A stretch of 64,000 nt of DNA, taken from Planotetraspora phitsanulokensis (GTDB lineage: Bacteria > Actinomycetota > Actinomycetes > Streptosporangiales > Streptosporangiaceae). The notes below the pieces were generated by a model that was given only the letters and a program-made list of their open reading frames with translations, did not search any database and was not told the DNA's origin. Location of the stretch: the NCBI RefSeq assembly GCF_016863295.1, contig NZ_BOOP01000032.1, forward strand, positions 80,473 through 144,472. Reading direction: 5' to 3'. This document shows positions 36,879 through 45,304 of the stretch, piece by piece; the stretch's first letter is position 1, and every line of letters starts with the position of its first letter. The position numbers and the translations under genes were made by a program.

Positions 36879-37145
36879 TTATGCCGTGAAACGAGTCTCC
36901 CAAGCAGGCTCCGGTATCTCTTGCCTGTGCAAGAGGGCGGCCAACTCGCGGGCATCTTCCGCGTCGAGCCCCAGCACCACTCGCGGCCGGCCCCACGGAT
37001 GGTCGATCGAATGGGCGACGTAGCTCGCCACGGACTCGGCGATGTCCTCGCCGTGCAGTCCCCGCGTCTCCCGCCAGTAGGCCCACGCCCGCTCGAGCTC
37101 TCCCGCCGCCCGCTGGGCGCAGGAGACCAACTCCGGATCACGCAT
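36879..37145 (-). CDS. Small conserved-looking protein of unknown function
   Basis: 88 residues starting at ATG 37145 with GGGGGAT upstream. The composition is coherent and helical (SCAQRAAGELERAWAYWRETRGLHGEDIAESVASYVAHSIDHPWGRPRVVLGLDAEDARELAALLHRQ). No signal peptide, membrane helix or metal motif. I do not recognise the family. The amidase gene starts 65 bases downstream on the same strand. Confidence 0.65.
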   Translation of the reverse strand: MRDPELVSCAQRAAGELERAWAYWRETRGLHGEDIAESVASYVAHSIDHPWGRPRVVLGLDAEDARELAALLHRQEIPEPAWETRFTA

Positions 37146-37272
37146 GAATCCCCCCGATGATCGTGGAAATGGTCGCCGACCTGGCGGGTCCCCCCGATGT
37201 CTGCGACCCGCCGGGGGTCGGCGTCACAGTGGGAGTCAACACCGTCCGCGATGCGACACGTCGGCGGTTGAC

Positions 37273-38376
37273 CTAGCTTTGGGAGTCGCTTGGAACGGGG
37301 CAGGTGCTTCGGCGCACGATCAGCTGGGGGGTCACCTGGCGGAGGCGGGCGGCCTTGCCCGGCTCGGTGATGCGGTCGCTGAGCAGAGCGGCGGCCGAAC
37401 GGCCCATGGCCTTGCGGGGCTGGTCGACGCTGGTCAGCGAGATGTGGTTGACCGCCGCGAGGTGGGTGTTGTCGTAGCCGACGACGGACAGGTCCTCGGG
37501 GACGCGCAGGCCCAGCTCGCTCGCCGCGGTCAGGACGCCCATGGCCACGATGTCGTTGGCCGCGAATATGGCGGTCGGGCGTGGTTCGCGCGCCAGCAGC
37601 GCGAGCGCGGCGCGGCGCCCGCCCTCCTCGGTGAAGTCCCCGTGCTCGACCATGATGTACGGCGCGAGTGAGTGGCGGCGCATGGCCACCAGGTAACCCT
37701 CGCAGCGGTACCGCGCCGCGGAGGAAGGAGTGCCCTCGATGTGGGCGATGCGCCGGTGACCGAGTTCGACCAGGTGGTCGATCGCGAGGCGGGCGCCTAA
37801 CTGGTCGTCGTCCACGACGATGTCGACGCCGCCGAGCGAGACGTCGCGCTCGCCGATCACGACCGTGGGCGTGTACGCGGAGGCCTCGGCGAGCGTCGAA
37901 CTCGAGGGGGCGACGCCCAGCAGCACGAGACCGTCGACCCGGAGTTCGAGGAAGGCCTCCACGGCCTCGTCCTCGAATGCGGGATCCCAGCGCCCGCTGC
38001 CGATCAGCAGGCGGAGGCCGTCCCCGTGCAGGCTCTCCTGGAGACCGTCGAGGAACTCGGCGTAGAAAGGGTTGTGGAGATCGGCCACGAGGGCTCCCAC
38101 GAGGTGGGTCCGGCCCTCGACCAGGCTGCGGGCCACGGCGTTGGGCCGATAGCCGAGCTCTCTGGCGGCCTGCAGGACCGCCTCCCGGCGATGCTCGCTG
38201 ACGTGTGACGAACCTCTGAGCACGAGGGAAACCAGCGACTTCGAGACGCCGGCACGCTCGGCCACGTTGCGGATCGTCGGTCGTGGCCGCGGACTGAACC
38301 CGACGTCCAGGCCACCGTCGGGCAGCGAACCCGCGACGTCGTTCCGGGCAGTGGTCTGCATGGACGGTCCTGACAT
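37273..38376 (-). CDS. LacI family transcriptional regulator
   Basis: 367 residues from ATG 38376, with GGGGAG upstream. The DNA-binding domain is TIRNVAERAGVSKSLVSLVLRGSSHVSEHRREAVLQAARELGYRPNAVARSL, preceded by a ~35-residue tail. The periplasmic-binding-protein-like effector domain follows (THLVGALVADLHNPFYAEFLDGLQ, GHRRIAHIEG, PTAIFAANDIVAMGVL, SVVGYDNTHLAAVNHISLTSVDQP). No sugar operon is adjacent, so its target is unknown; the GH20 gene two genes away is a possible one. Confidence 0.92.
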   Translation of the reverse strand: MSGPSMQTTARNDVAGSLPDGGLDVGFSPRPRPTIRNVAERAGVSKSLVSLVLRGSSHVSEHRREAVLQAARELGYRPNAVARSLVEGRTHLVGALVADLHNPFYAEFLDGLQESLHGDGLRLLIGSGRWDPAFEDEAVEAFLELRVDGLVLLGVAPSSSTLAEASAYTPTVVIGERDVSLGGVDIVVDDDQLGARLAIDHLVELGHRRIAHIEGTPSSAARYRCEGYLVAMRRHSLAPYIMVEHGDFTEEGGRRAALALLAREPRPTAIFAANDIVAMGVLTAASELGLRVPEDLSVVGYDNTHLAAVNHISLTSVDQPRKAMGRSAAALLSDRITEPGKAARLRQVTPQLIVRRSTCPVPSDSQS

Positions 38377-38551
38377 GGTTCTCCCCACGATGCGTGGACG
38401 TGCACCTGACACAACAAACGATCGAGTTGCCCGTAGGGTACGGGCCGCTCACAGTTGTGTTGCTTCTTTCCGGTCTGTTCGCATGCCCCAAAGAGCGCTC
38501 TCACGCCCTTGACGAGCCTGTGGCCAGCGCGAACGTCTGACGGAGGAAATT

Positions 38552-38593
38552 ATGGATCCTTCCACATCGCATCTTGATCAACTAGCGTCGTGA
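38552..38593 (+). CDS. Possible 13-residue leader peptide
   Basis: ATG 38552 has GGAGGAAAT directly upstream, an excellent ribosome binding site, and encodes MDPSTSHLDQLAS. Its stop overlaps the next ATG (TGATG), and two further start-stop overlaps lead to the TetR start. It may be a translated leader for the TetR gene, or chance. Confidence 0.3.
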   Translation: MDPSTSHLDQLAS

Positions 38594-38613
38594 TGCCGGG
38601 ATGACCCGATAGT

Positions 38614-39309
38614 GTGCGATCTGTGGGTGCCACATCCCAGGCCGGAGACGACCCCGAGCGGGGGGCCGGAGCGCGCCCCGCGCGGCGCCGGCTCACCGTC
38701 GACCGCAGGCGCGAGGAACTGATCGCTGCCGCGCTGGAACTGTTCAGCAGGCATGACGCCGAAGATGTCTCGATAGACGACGTCGCCGCGGCGGCGGGAG
38801 CCTCTCGAGCGCTCGTCTATCACTACTTCGGCGGCAAGCAGGAGCTCTATGTGGCGGCGCTTCGCAGTGCGGCGGCGGAACTCGAGGCCCGGCTCAGACC
38901 ACAGGAAGGCGGGAGCCCTCTCGACGAGTTGTCGCGTGGACTGGCGCGGTACTTCGACTTCGTGGAAGAGCATGCGGCGGGCTTCGCGGCGCTGCTCAGA
39001 GGTGGCCCGGCGAACCGGGCGGGGGAGATCGGCGAGATCGTCGACGGGGTACGGCAACGCCTCTTCCGGCTCGTCATGAACCGGCTTCACGTGGGCGTGC
39101 CCGGTCCCGTGCTCCGGATCACCCTGAGATCGTGGATCGCGTCAGTGGAGACGGCGGGGCTCGACTGGCTCGAGCATCGGGACATCGACCGGCCCGAGCT
39201 GGAACGACTCCTCATGGACCACTTGGTCGCCCTGCTCGAGGTGGCGGCACGTCATGACCGCGACGCGGAACATCTACTCGAACATCCGGGGCGGCGGCCC
39301 GACCGGTGA
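38614..39309 (+). CDS. TetR family transcriptional regulator
   Basis: 231 residues from GTG 38614; GTG 38623 is also possible and would fit a leaderless mRNA from the TAGTGT element at 38610-38615. The helix-turn-helix is at about residues 28-75 (RRREELIAAALELFSRHDAEDVSIDDVAAAAGASRALVYHYFGGKQELYVAALR). The C-terminal ligand domain is typical in length. Divergent from the LacI gene; targets unknown. Confidence 0.88.
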   Translation: MRSVGATSQAGDDPERGAGARPARRRLTVDRRREELIAAALELFSRHDAEDVSIDDVAAAAGASRALVYHYFGGKQELYVAALRSAAAELEARLRPQEGGSPLDELSRGLARYFDFVEEHAAGFAALLRGGPANRAGEIGEIVDGVRQRLFRLVMNRLHVGVPGPVLRITLRSWIASVETAGLDWLEHRDIDRPELERLLMDHLVALLEVAARHDRDAEHLLEHPGRRPDR

Positions 39310-39344
39310 CGGGTGGGGCCGATCGGCGGGTTGTGTGCCGGGGA

Positions 39345-39364
39345 GGCGCCGGGCGGGCGGCGCC
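39345..39364. terminator. GC-rich hairpin between TetR and bldC
   Basis: A 7-bp perfect stem (39345-39351 and 39358-39364) with a 6-base loop, with further partial pairing outside, lies between the convergent TetR and bldC genes. Confidence 0.45.
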
Positions 39365-39477
39365 CACCCACACCTTCCCGTGACCCATGGTGGCCACGGG
39401 GCGTGTGGTCGACGCGCTCACATCTGTGACGCGAGCGCGTCCTTTCTTCCCCCCTGCTTCGGCGATGCCCGGGTGGC

Positions 39478-39681
39478 CTACTCGGAACGCTGCTGCGGTA
39501 TCCCCGCGAGCAGCGCCCGGACCTCGGTCTCCCGGTAGCGCCGGTGTCCGCCGAGCGTGCGGATGGATGTCAACTTGCCCGCCTTCGCCCACCGGGTCAC
39601 GGTCTTGGGGTCGACGCGGAACATGGTTGCGACCTCCGCCGGGGTGAGCAATGGCTCGGCCTCGGGTGTACGAGCTGACAT
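39478..39681 (-). CDS. bldC: BldC, MerR-like developmental regulator
   Basis: 67 residues, essentially one winged-helix MerR-type domain: LLTPAEVATMFRVDPKTVTRWAKAGKLTSIRTLGGHRRYRETEVRALLAG. This matches Streptomyces BldC, a small regulator that binds direct repeats cooperatively and times the switch to aerial growth. It has no effector domain, as expected. ATG 39681 is preceded by AGGAGAGG. The position next to the unknown gene and vdh agrees with the order in Streptomyces. Confidence 0.95.
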   Translation of the reverse strand: MSARTPEAEPLLTPAEVATMFRVDPKTVTRWAKAGKLTSIRTLGGHRRYRETEVRALLAGIPQQRSE

Positions 39682-40000
39682 TTGTGCGGCCTCTCCTCCG
39701 TGTGGACCGGCGACAGCGATCCTGCGACTTTTGTGCGCTTGTCACGGATGTCCCCCAAAGATCCATAAGGTGCGGTTTCTAGGATCATTTGCGGCATCAC
39801 CCGATGTGACCATACAGGCACGTAGTGCGATTGGCGAGCCCTCTGGGCGCAACGTCTCGACCACGCGTTGTTGTCACGCTCGGTGATTCTAGCGACACGT
39901 TTCGTGGTATCGCAGTGAAAACGGCAAACTACTCAGTTCGTAGATGTGAGATCGAAGGTTCCGTGACCTGATTTGGCAGGTCACAGACCTGTCTTTACCG
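39682..40000. other. bldC upstream region
   Basis: 319 bases between the unknown gene and bldC, both on the minus strand. No coding frame is convincing. It contains overlapping hairpins at 39963-39991 and should hold the bldC promoter; I cannot assign -10/-35 boxes with confidence. Confidence 0.5.
39963..39991 (-). terminator. Overlapping alternative hairpins after unknown gene
   Basis: GTGACCTG (39963-39970) pairs with CAGGTCAC (39977-39984), and CAGGTC (39977-39982) pairs with GACCTG (39986-39991). The shared arm makes the two hairpins mutually exclusive. It lies just beyond the stop of the upstream gene, 280 bases before bldC. Confidence 0.45.
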
Positions 40001-40912
40001 TCAGTTTGCGAATTGAAGGGCTTGAACTGATCTCCAGCGGACTATGACCCGCTGATACATCGCGAAGGCAAGTTCTTCCTGACCGTTGTCCAAACCGCCG
40101 AGGGCTGTGGCCACCTCGGCGACGGACTGGTCGTTCTGCAGGGTCTCGTCGTCCATGAGATGGACGAGGCCGCCGTAGTCGAGTTCCACGAGCGAGTGCG
40201 GGTGGAACTCCTCGAGCCACCGGCCGACCTCCTCCACCTCGCCGAGCGTGGTGACCTGGCCGACATGCCTGCGGATCACGACCAGCGCCCTGGCGACCCT
40301 GCGCCGGGCCTGGGCCATCGACGTCACGTAGAGCATGTTCCGTGGCGGCGCCGTCGTCGTCTGCACGGCCGGCTCCGGGCTCTCGCCCTGCTCCGCACCG
40401 AGGACCAGCCAGCGCTCGGCCGAGTCGAACGGCACGAACCACGAGGTCGGGACGTGCCAGGTGCTCGTCCGGATGTGGGTCCTCAGCGAGTGCTCGTACC
40501 GCTTGAACCGGTCGAAGGCGTCCGCCGTCCGCTCGGCGACGTTCTGGGGGACGAACCGGTCCGACAGCTTGATCGACATGCTGCCCCGGAACGTGGTGAA
40601 CGCCAGCCAGGACCGCAGCCTGCTCTGCCACGGGCAGACGTAGAGGGTGTCGCCCAGGCGGCGGAGGTACGCGTTGGCGCTCTCCTGCTCGGGAGCCGGC
40701 ATCGGCGGCACGAACATGAGCCTCCGGACGGACTCCCCGTGCTCGACTTCCAGTGCGTGAGCCCTGCGCGGCCGGTCCCGGGATTCGGCGTAACCGGTCC
40801 ACATCTCCTGGTCTCGTGGGGCGAAGGCCGTCAACGGTTCGTACACACGGAGGTAGGCGGCGTAGGGGAGCACACGAGAATCGTGCCACGCCGACGCGGA
40901 GATGTGGCGCAC
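40001..40912 (-). CDS. Conserved actinobacterial protein of unknown function
   Basis: 303 residues from GTG 40912. No signal peptide, membrane helix or known catalytic motif is visible. It is rich in aromatic and charged residues (VLPYAAYLRVYEPLTAFAP, YVCPWQSRLRSWLAFTTFRG, TWHVPTSWFVPFDSAERWLVLG, EEVGRWLEEFHPHSLVELDYGGLVHLM). A gene of this kind occupies the same place between bldC and the amino-acid dehydrogenase in other actinomycetes as far as I recall, suggesting a conserved role, but I cannot assign one. Confidence 0.8.
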   Translation of the reverse strand: MRHISASAWHDSRVLPYAAYLRVYEPLTAFAPRDQEMWTGYAESRDRPRRAHALEVEHGESVRRLMFVPPMPAPEQESANAYLRRLGDTLYVCPWQSRLRSWLAFTTFRGSMSIKLSDRFVPQNVAERTADAFDRFKRYEHSLRTHIRTSTWHVPTSWFVPFDSAERWLVLGAEQGESPEPAVQTTTAPPRNMLYVTSMAQARRRVARALVVIRRHVGQVTTLGEVEEVGRWLEEFHPHSLVELDYGGLVHLMDDETLQNDQSVAEVATALGGLDNGQEELAFAMYQRVIVRWRSVQALQFAN

Positions 40913-41010
40913 TGTCCTGATTTTCCATGATCACTTTGCAATGGCGTCGCTAAGCTGGGAAGGAATCGCCGCAACGAGGCGGCGTACATAGGCGATCAGG
41001 AGTCACCACC

Positions 41011-42114
41011 GTGACTGACGTCTTCGGGCTTTCTCAAAAGGACCCCAGCCCGGTCGTCCACTCAGGTAAGCATGAGCAGGTCGTGTTCTGCTCAGACGAA
41101 CGCAGCGGTCTGCACGCGATCATCGCGATCTACAGCACCGCCCTCGGGCCGGGACTGGGGGGTACCCGGTTCTATCCCTACGGCAATGAGCAGGCCGCCC
41201 TGGCCGATGTGCTCAATCTCTCACGCGCCATGGCGTACAAGAACTCCCTCGCCGGGCTCGACCTCGGCGGCGCCAAGGCAGTGATCATCGGCGACCCGTC
41301 GAAGGACAAGAGCGAGGCGCTGCTGCGGGCCTACGGGCGGTTCATCGAGTCGCTCGGCGGCCGCTACTACACCGCCTGTGACGTGGGCACCTACAGCGAG
41401 GACATGGACGTCGTCGCCAGGGAGACCTCCTACGTCACCGGGCGGACCGAAGAGCACGGAGGCGCGGGAGACTCCTCGATCCTCACCGCTTTCGGCGTCT
41501 TCCAGGGCATGCGCGCCGCGGCCGAGCACGTGTACGGCACGCCGTCGCTGAAGGGCAGGCGTGTCGGCGTCGAGGGTGTCGGCAAGGTGGGTCACCGGCT
41601 CGTCGATCACCTGATCGACGAAGGCGCCGAAGTCGTGATCTGTGACGTGAACGACAGCGCCGTCGATCGCGTACGGCAGCGCCACCCCTCGGTCCACGTC
41701 GTGGCGGACGCCGTCGCGCTCTCCTCGGCCGACATCGACGTCTATGCCCCCTGCGCCCTCGGCGGCGCCCTGGACGACGCTGCCGTGATCAGGCTCAACG
41801 CCAAGATCGTGTGCGGCGGCGCGAACAACCAGCTCGCCCACCCCGGCGTGGACAAGCAGCTCGCCGAGCGTGGAATCGCCTACGCCCCCGACTACGTGGT
41901 GAACTCCGGAGGGGTCATCCAGGTCGCCGACGAGATCGAGGGCTTCAACATGGCCCGGGCGCGTGCCAGGGCGGCGCGGATCTTCGACACCACATCGAAG
42001 ATCTTTAAGTTGGCTGAGGAGGAAGGCGTCCCTCCGAGCGCGGCAGCGGATAGGCTGGCGGAGCGCAGAATGTCCGAAATAGGACGTCTGAGGGGCATTT
42101 GGCTCCGCCGCTGA
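41011..42114 (+). CDS. vdh: Valine/leucine (Glu/Leu/Phe/Val) dehydrogenase
   Basis: 367 residues from GTG 41011, with AGGAG upstream. The substrate domain has [14 protein letters not shown] and the catalytic lysine region [16 protein letters not shown]; the Rossmann motif is [17 protein letters not shown], and [36 protein letters not shown] completes the NAD site. The length and sequence fit the valine/leucine branch. It deaminates branched-chain amino acids to 2-oxoacids, substrates of the bkdABC complex encoded at 61-64 kb. Confidence 0.92.
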   Translation: MTDVFGLSQKDPSPVVHSGKHEQVVFCSDERSGLHAIIAIYSTALGPGLGGTRFYPYGNEQAALADVLNLSRAMAYKNSLAGLDLGGAKAVIIGDPSKDKSEALLRAYGRFIESLGGRYYTACDVGTYSEDMDVVARETSYVTGRTEEHGGAGDSSILTAFGVFQGMRAAAEHVYGTPSLKGRRVGVEGVGKVGHRLVDHLIDEGAEVVICDVNDSAVDRVRQRHPSVHVVADAVALSSADIDVYAPCALGGALDDAAVIRLNAKIVCGGANNQLAHPGVDKQLAERGIAYAPDYVVNSGGVIQVADEIEGFNMARARARAARIFDTTSKIFKLAEEEGVPPSAAADRLAERRMSEIGRLRGIWLRR

Positions 42115-42228
42115 CCGGCGACGTCCGTACGACGTACCGAGCAGCGCGTAAAACAGGTACGGTAATAGGCGAACGAGAGACTGGCGCCTGAAGTCAGGTG
42201 GCGTCGGTGCGCGGTGCGTTAGCGACGA

Positions 42229-42260
42229 GGGGTCGGGCACGACCCCGCATGAGGGGGTCG
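42229..42260 (+). promoter_or_regulatory. Possible bistable leader controlling DUF3073 translation
   Basis: The same 7-base sequence GGGGTCG occurs at 42229-42235 and 42254-42260, on either side of its complement CGACCCC (42240-42246). The second copy includes the ribosome binding site (GAGGGGG, 42251-42257). Pairing with the first copy leaves the site open, pairing with the second hides it. Confidence 0.45.
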
Positions 42261-42265
42261 AGCCA

Positions 42266-42502
42266 ATGGGGCGCGGCCGAGCCAAGGCCAAGCAGGTCAA
42301 GGTCGCCCGCCAGCTGAAGTACAACAGCGGCGGCACGGATCTTGAGCGCCTGCGCGCGGAGCTCGGAGTCGTGGATGAGGACGATTCCGGCCGCAGTGAC
42401 GAGCATGACCCTTACGACGAGCTGGCTGATCGCTATGCCGATTACGCGGACGTCGACGGCGACGAGGATGACGGCGACAACGGCCGCTCCGGCCGCCGTT
42501 GA
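42266..42502 (+). CDS. DUF3073 protein
   Basis: 78 residues. The N-terminal half MGRGRAKAKQVKVARQLKYNSGGTDLERLRAELG is the strongly conserved, basic DUF3073 motif found across actinobacteria next to purM. The C-terminal half is very acidic (DEDDSGRSDEHDPYDELADRYADYADVDGDEDD). Function unknown; the charge split suggests nucleic-acid or ribosome binding, which is inference. Confidence 0.93.
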   Translation: MGRGRAKAKQVKVARQLKYNSGGTDLERLRAELGVVDEDDSGRSDEHDPYDELADRYADYADVDGDEDDGDNGRSGRR

Positions 42503-42526
42503 TCCCGCTCTGAATGCCAGGTGAGA

Positions 42527-42556
42527 CACCCGGCGGGAGAATCTTCCCGCCGGGTG
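42527..42556. terminator. Bidirectional terminator
   Basis: A perfect 12-bp stem (42527-42538 and 42545-42556) with a 6-base loop lies between the convergent DUF3073 and purM genes. Confidence 0.85.
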
Positions 42557-42643
42557 CCTTCGTCCTGTCTGGTGTGAGGCGCAGCGCCCCGGGCCACGTG
42601 CCCGGGACGTGATTTCGCCATGCCGGTCATGGTCGGCTCGCGA

Positions 42644-43669
42644 TCAGGCGAACCGGGCCTCGCCGGTGCCTTCGACGATCTCGCCGAGCACCCAGGCCGG
42701 CACTCCACGCTCGGAGAGCAGCGCCGTCGCCCTGTCTGCCTCCGCGGCCGGGACGATCGCGCACATCCCCACACCGAGATTGAACGTCTTGTCCATCTCG
42801 GCCTGCGGAACGGCGCCGTGGCCGGCAAGGACGTCGAAGATCGCCGGAGGGGTCCAGGATCCGCGGTTCAGCAGCGCGTCGGCCGTCGGAGGAAGCGAGC
42901 GGGCCAGGTTGGCCGCCAGGCCTCCGCCGGTGATGTGGGCGAAGGCGTGCACCTCCGTCTCGCGGATGAGGGCCAGGCAGTCGAGGGCGTAGATGCGGGT
43001 GGGCTCGAGCAGTTCCTCGCCCAGCGTCCGCGACAACTCGGGGATCTCCTGGTCGAGACCCAGCCCGGCGCTCGCGATGACGTGCCTGACCAGCGAATAT
43101 CCGTTGGAGTGGATTCCGCTCGACGCCAGTGCGAGCACGACGTCGCCCGGCTTCACCCGGTCGGGTCCGAGCAGTTCCGTCGCCTCGACGACGCCGGTCC
43201 CCGCGCCGGCCAGATCGTATTCGTCCGGCCCCATCGCGCCCGGGTGCTCCGCGGTCTCGCCGCCGATGAGGGCGCAACCCGCGAGGCGGCACCCCTCGGC
43301 GACGCCGCCGACGATGTCGGCGATGCGCTCGGGGACGACCTTGCCGCAGGCGATGTAGTCGGTCATGAACAGCGGCTCGGCCCCGCAGACGACGAGGTCG
43401 TCCACGACCATGCCCACGAGGTCGATGCCGATGGTGTCGTGCTTGCCGAGCCGCTGGGCCAGCATGACCTTGGTTCCGACGCCGTCCGTCGAGGTGGCGA
43501 GGAGCGGGCGGCGGTAGCGGAGGAAGGCCGAGGCGTCGAAGAGCCCCGCGAACCCGCTGACGTCGTGGACGACCTCGGGCCGGTGCGAGCGGGCCACCCG
43601 CGACTTCATCAGCTCGACGGCGCGGTCGCCCGCGTCGATGTCGACGCCGGCGGCGGCGTAACTCGTCAT
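42644..43669 (-). CDS. purM: Phosphoribosylformylglycinamidine cyclo-ligase
   Basis: 341 residues. AIR synthetase signatures: SFAGLFDASAFL-like start region, LLATSTDGVGTKVMLAQ, DTIGIDLVGMVVDDLVVCGAEPLFMTDYIACGK, GCALIGGETAEHPG, LASSGIHSNGYSLVR and HITGGGLAANLAR. It closes the imidazole ring to form AIR, step five of purine synthesis, using ATP. The start overlaps the purF stop (ATGA), so both are made from one transcript. Confidence 0.97.
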   Translation of the reverse strand: MTSYAAAGVDIDAGDRAVELMKSRVARSHRPEVVHDVSGFAGLFDASAFLRYRRPLLATSTDGVGTKVMLAQRLGKHDTIGIDLVGMVVDDLVVCGAEPLFMTDYIACGKVVPERIADIVGGVAEGCRLAGCALIGGETAEHPGAMGPDEYDLAGAGTGVVEATELLGPDRVKPGDVVLALASSGIHSNGYSLVRHVIASAGLGLDQEIPELSRTLGEELLEPTRIYALDCLALIRETEVHAFAHITGGGLAANLARSLPPTADALLNRGSWTPPAIFDVLAGHGAVPQAEMDKTFNLGVGMCAIVPAAEADRATALLSERGVPAWVLGEIVEGTGEARFA

Positions 43670-45141
43670 CGCTGAGCCTCCAGGACGTACTTGCCGACCC
43701 TGTCCTGGTCGATCGCGATCGGGTATTCACCGTTGAAGCAGGCGCGGCAGAGCCGGTCGGCGGGGATCGTGGTCGCCCGCGTGAGCCCCTCGAGCGAGAT
43801 GTAGCCGAGGGAGTCGGCCCCCAGCGAGGTGCGGATCTCCTCCACTGAGAGTGAGCCGGCGATCAGCTCGGCCCTGGTGGCGAAGTCGATCCCGTAGAAG
43901 CACGGCCAGGCCACCGGAGGCGAGGAGATCCGGACGTGGACCTCGACGGCGCCGGCCTCGCGGAGCATCTTGACGATCGCCCGCTGGGTGTTGCCGCGGA
44001 CGATCGAGTCGTCGACGACGACCAGCCGCTTGCCCTCGATGACCTCGCGGAGCGGGTTGAGCTTGAGGCGGATGCCGAGCTGCCGGATGGTCTGCGACGG
44101 CTGGATGAACGTCCGGCCGACGTAGGAGTTCTTCACCAGGCCCTGGCCGTAGGGGATGCCGCTCTGCTCGGCGTACCCGATGGCGGCGGGCGTGCCGGAC
44201 TCGGGCGTCGGGATCACGAGGTCGGCGTCGACGGGGTGCTCCTGTGCCAGGACGCGGCCCACCTCGACCCGCGTGGCCTGCACGCCGCGCCCGGCGATCG
44301 TGGTGTCGGGCCGCGCGAGGTAGACGTACTCGAACAGGCAGCCCTTGGGCTCGGGGGTCGCGAACCGGCGCGACCGGACGCCGCGCTCGTCGATCGTCAG
44401 CAGCTCACCGGGCTCGATCTCGCGGACGAAGGAGGCGCCGACGATGTCCAGCGCCGCCGTCTCGGAGGCGACCACCCAGCCGGTCTTCTCCTGGGCCGCG
44501 GGCCCTGCGGGGCCGGACACGCCCGCCAGCCGGCCGAGCACCAGGGGACGGATGCCCTGGGGGTCGCGGGCGGCGAACAGCGTGGTCTCGTTCATCCACA
44601 CGAGGGAGTAGGCGCCCTTGACCTCGGGGAACAGCTCCGCGGCGACGTCCTCCACCGGCCGGGAGCCGTCCTGCGCCAGCAGGGCGGTCAGCACCTCGGT
44701 GTCGGTCGTGGCCTTGATCGAGCCCGCGGGGAGCCGTGCGGACAGCTCGGCGGTGTTGATCAGGTTGCCGTTGTGGGCCAGCGCGAGCCCGCCGCCCTCG
44801 GAGGAGCTCAGCGTGGGCTGCGCGTTCTCCCAGACGCTCGATCCGGTCGTGGAGTAGCGGCAGTGCCCGATGGCCAGGTGGCCGCGCAGGGTCCCGAGGA
44901 TCGACTCGTCGAAGACCTGGGCCACCAGGCCCATGTCCTTGTAGACGAGAATGCGGCTGCCCTCGCTCACGGCGATGCCCGCGGACTCCTGTCCCCGGTG
45001 CTGCAGCGCGTACAAGCCGTAGTAGGTGAGTTTGGAGACGTCCTCCCCGGGGGCCCACACACCGAACACGCCACAGGCGTCCTGAGGTGCACGATCCCTG
45101 GGGTCGAGGTCATGGCCGAGACGGCCGTCGCCCTTCAACAC
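43666..45141 (-). CDS. purF: Amidophosphoribosyltransferase
   Basis: 491 residues from GTG 45141; the frame is open far upstream, but VLKGDGRLGHDLDP aligns with the known Streptomyces N-terminus. After a 22-residue propeptide the nucleophile Cys23 starts the mature enzyme (CGVFGVWAPGEDVSKLTYYGLYALQHRGQESAGI). The glutaminase site (GHCRYSTTGSS, AHNGNL) and the PRPP-binding loop (KRLVVVDDSIVRGNT) are intact. It commits PRPP to purine synthesis. C-terminal cysteines (LCRACFNGEYP) may bind an iron-sulfur cluster as in B. subtilis PurF. Confidence 0.97.
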   Translation of the reverse strand: MLKGDGRLGHDLDPRDRAPQDACGVFGVWAPGEDVSKLTYYGLYALQHRGQESAGIAVSEGSRILVYKDMGLVAQVFDESILGTLRGHLAIGHCRYSTTGSSVWENAQPTLSSSEGGGLALAHNGNLINTAELSARLPAGSIKATTDTEVLTALLAQDGSRPVEDVAAELFPEVKGAYSLVWMNETTLFAARDPQGIRPLVLGRLAGVSGPAGPAAQEKTGWVVASETAALDIVGASFVREIEPGELLTIDERGVRSRRFATPEPKGCLFEYVYLARPDTTIAGRGVQATRVEVGRVLAQEHPVDADLVIPTPESGTPAAIGYAEQSGIPYGQGLVKNSYVGRTFIQPSQTIRQLGIRLKLNPLREVIEGKRLVVVDDSIVRGNTQRAIVKMLREAGAVEVHVRISSPPVAWPCFYGIDFATRAELIAGSLSVEEIRTSLGADSLGYISLEGLTRATTIPADRLCRACFNGEYPIAIDQDRVGKYVLEAQR

Positions 45142-45238
45142 GTACTTGAGTCTAGGTCGGCCCCGATGCTGCTCGAACACGCGGGTGGCCAAGTCGCGAG
45201 GGAACGATCGACCACGCTTTGCCGTGTCGCACCTGGTC

Positions 45239-45278
45239 GGCATGCCGATTCCCGGAAACCTAGGGCTTCCGGCATGCC
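45239..45278. promoter_or_regulatory. Paired GGCATGCC palindromes between purF and DUF4190 gene
   Basis: The perfect 8-bp palindrome GGCATGCC occurs at 45239-45246 and 45271-45278, centre spacing 32 bases (about three helical turns), in the divergent purF/DUF4190 promoter region. With flanking bases the two form a 9-bp inverted repeat. A dimeric regulator binding both sites is plausible. Confidence 0.45.
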
Positions 45279-45304
45279 CAGATATTGAGCGGGAGACAGC
45301 TACT

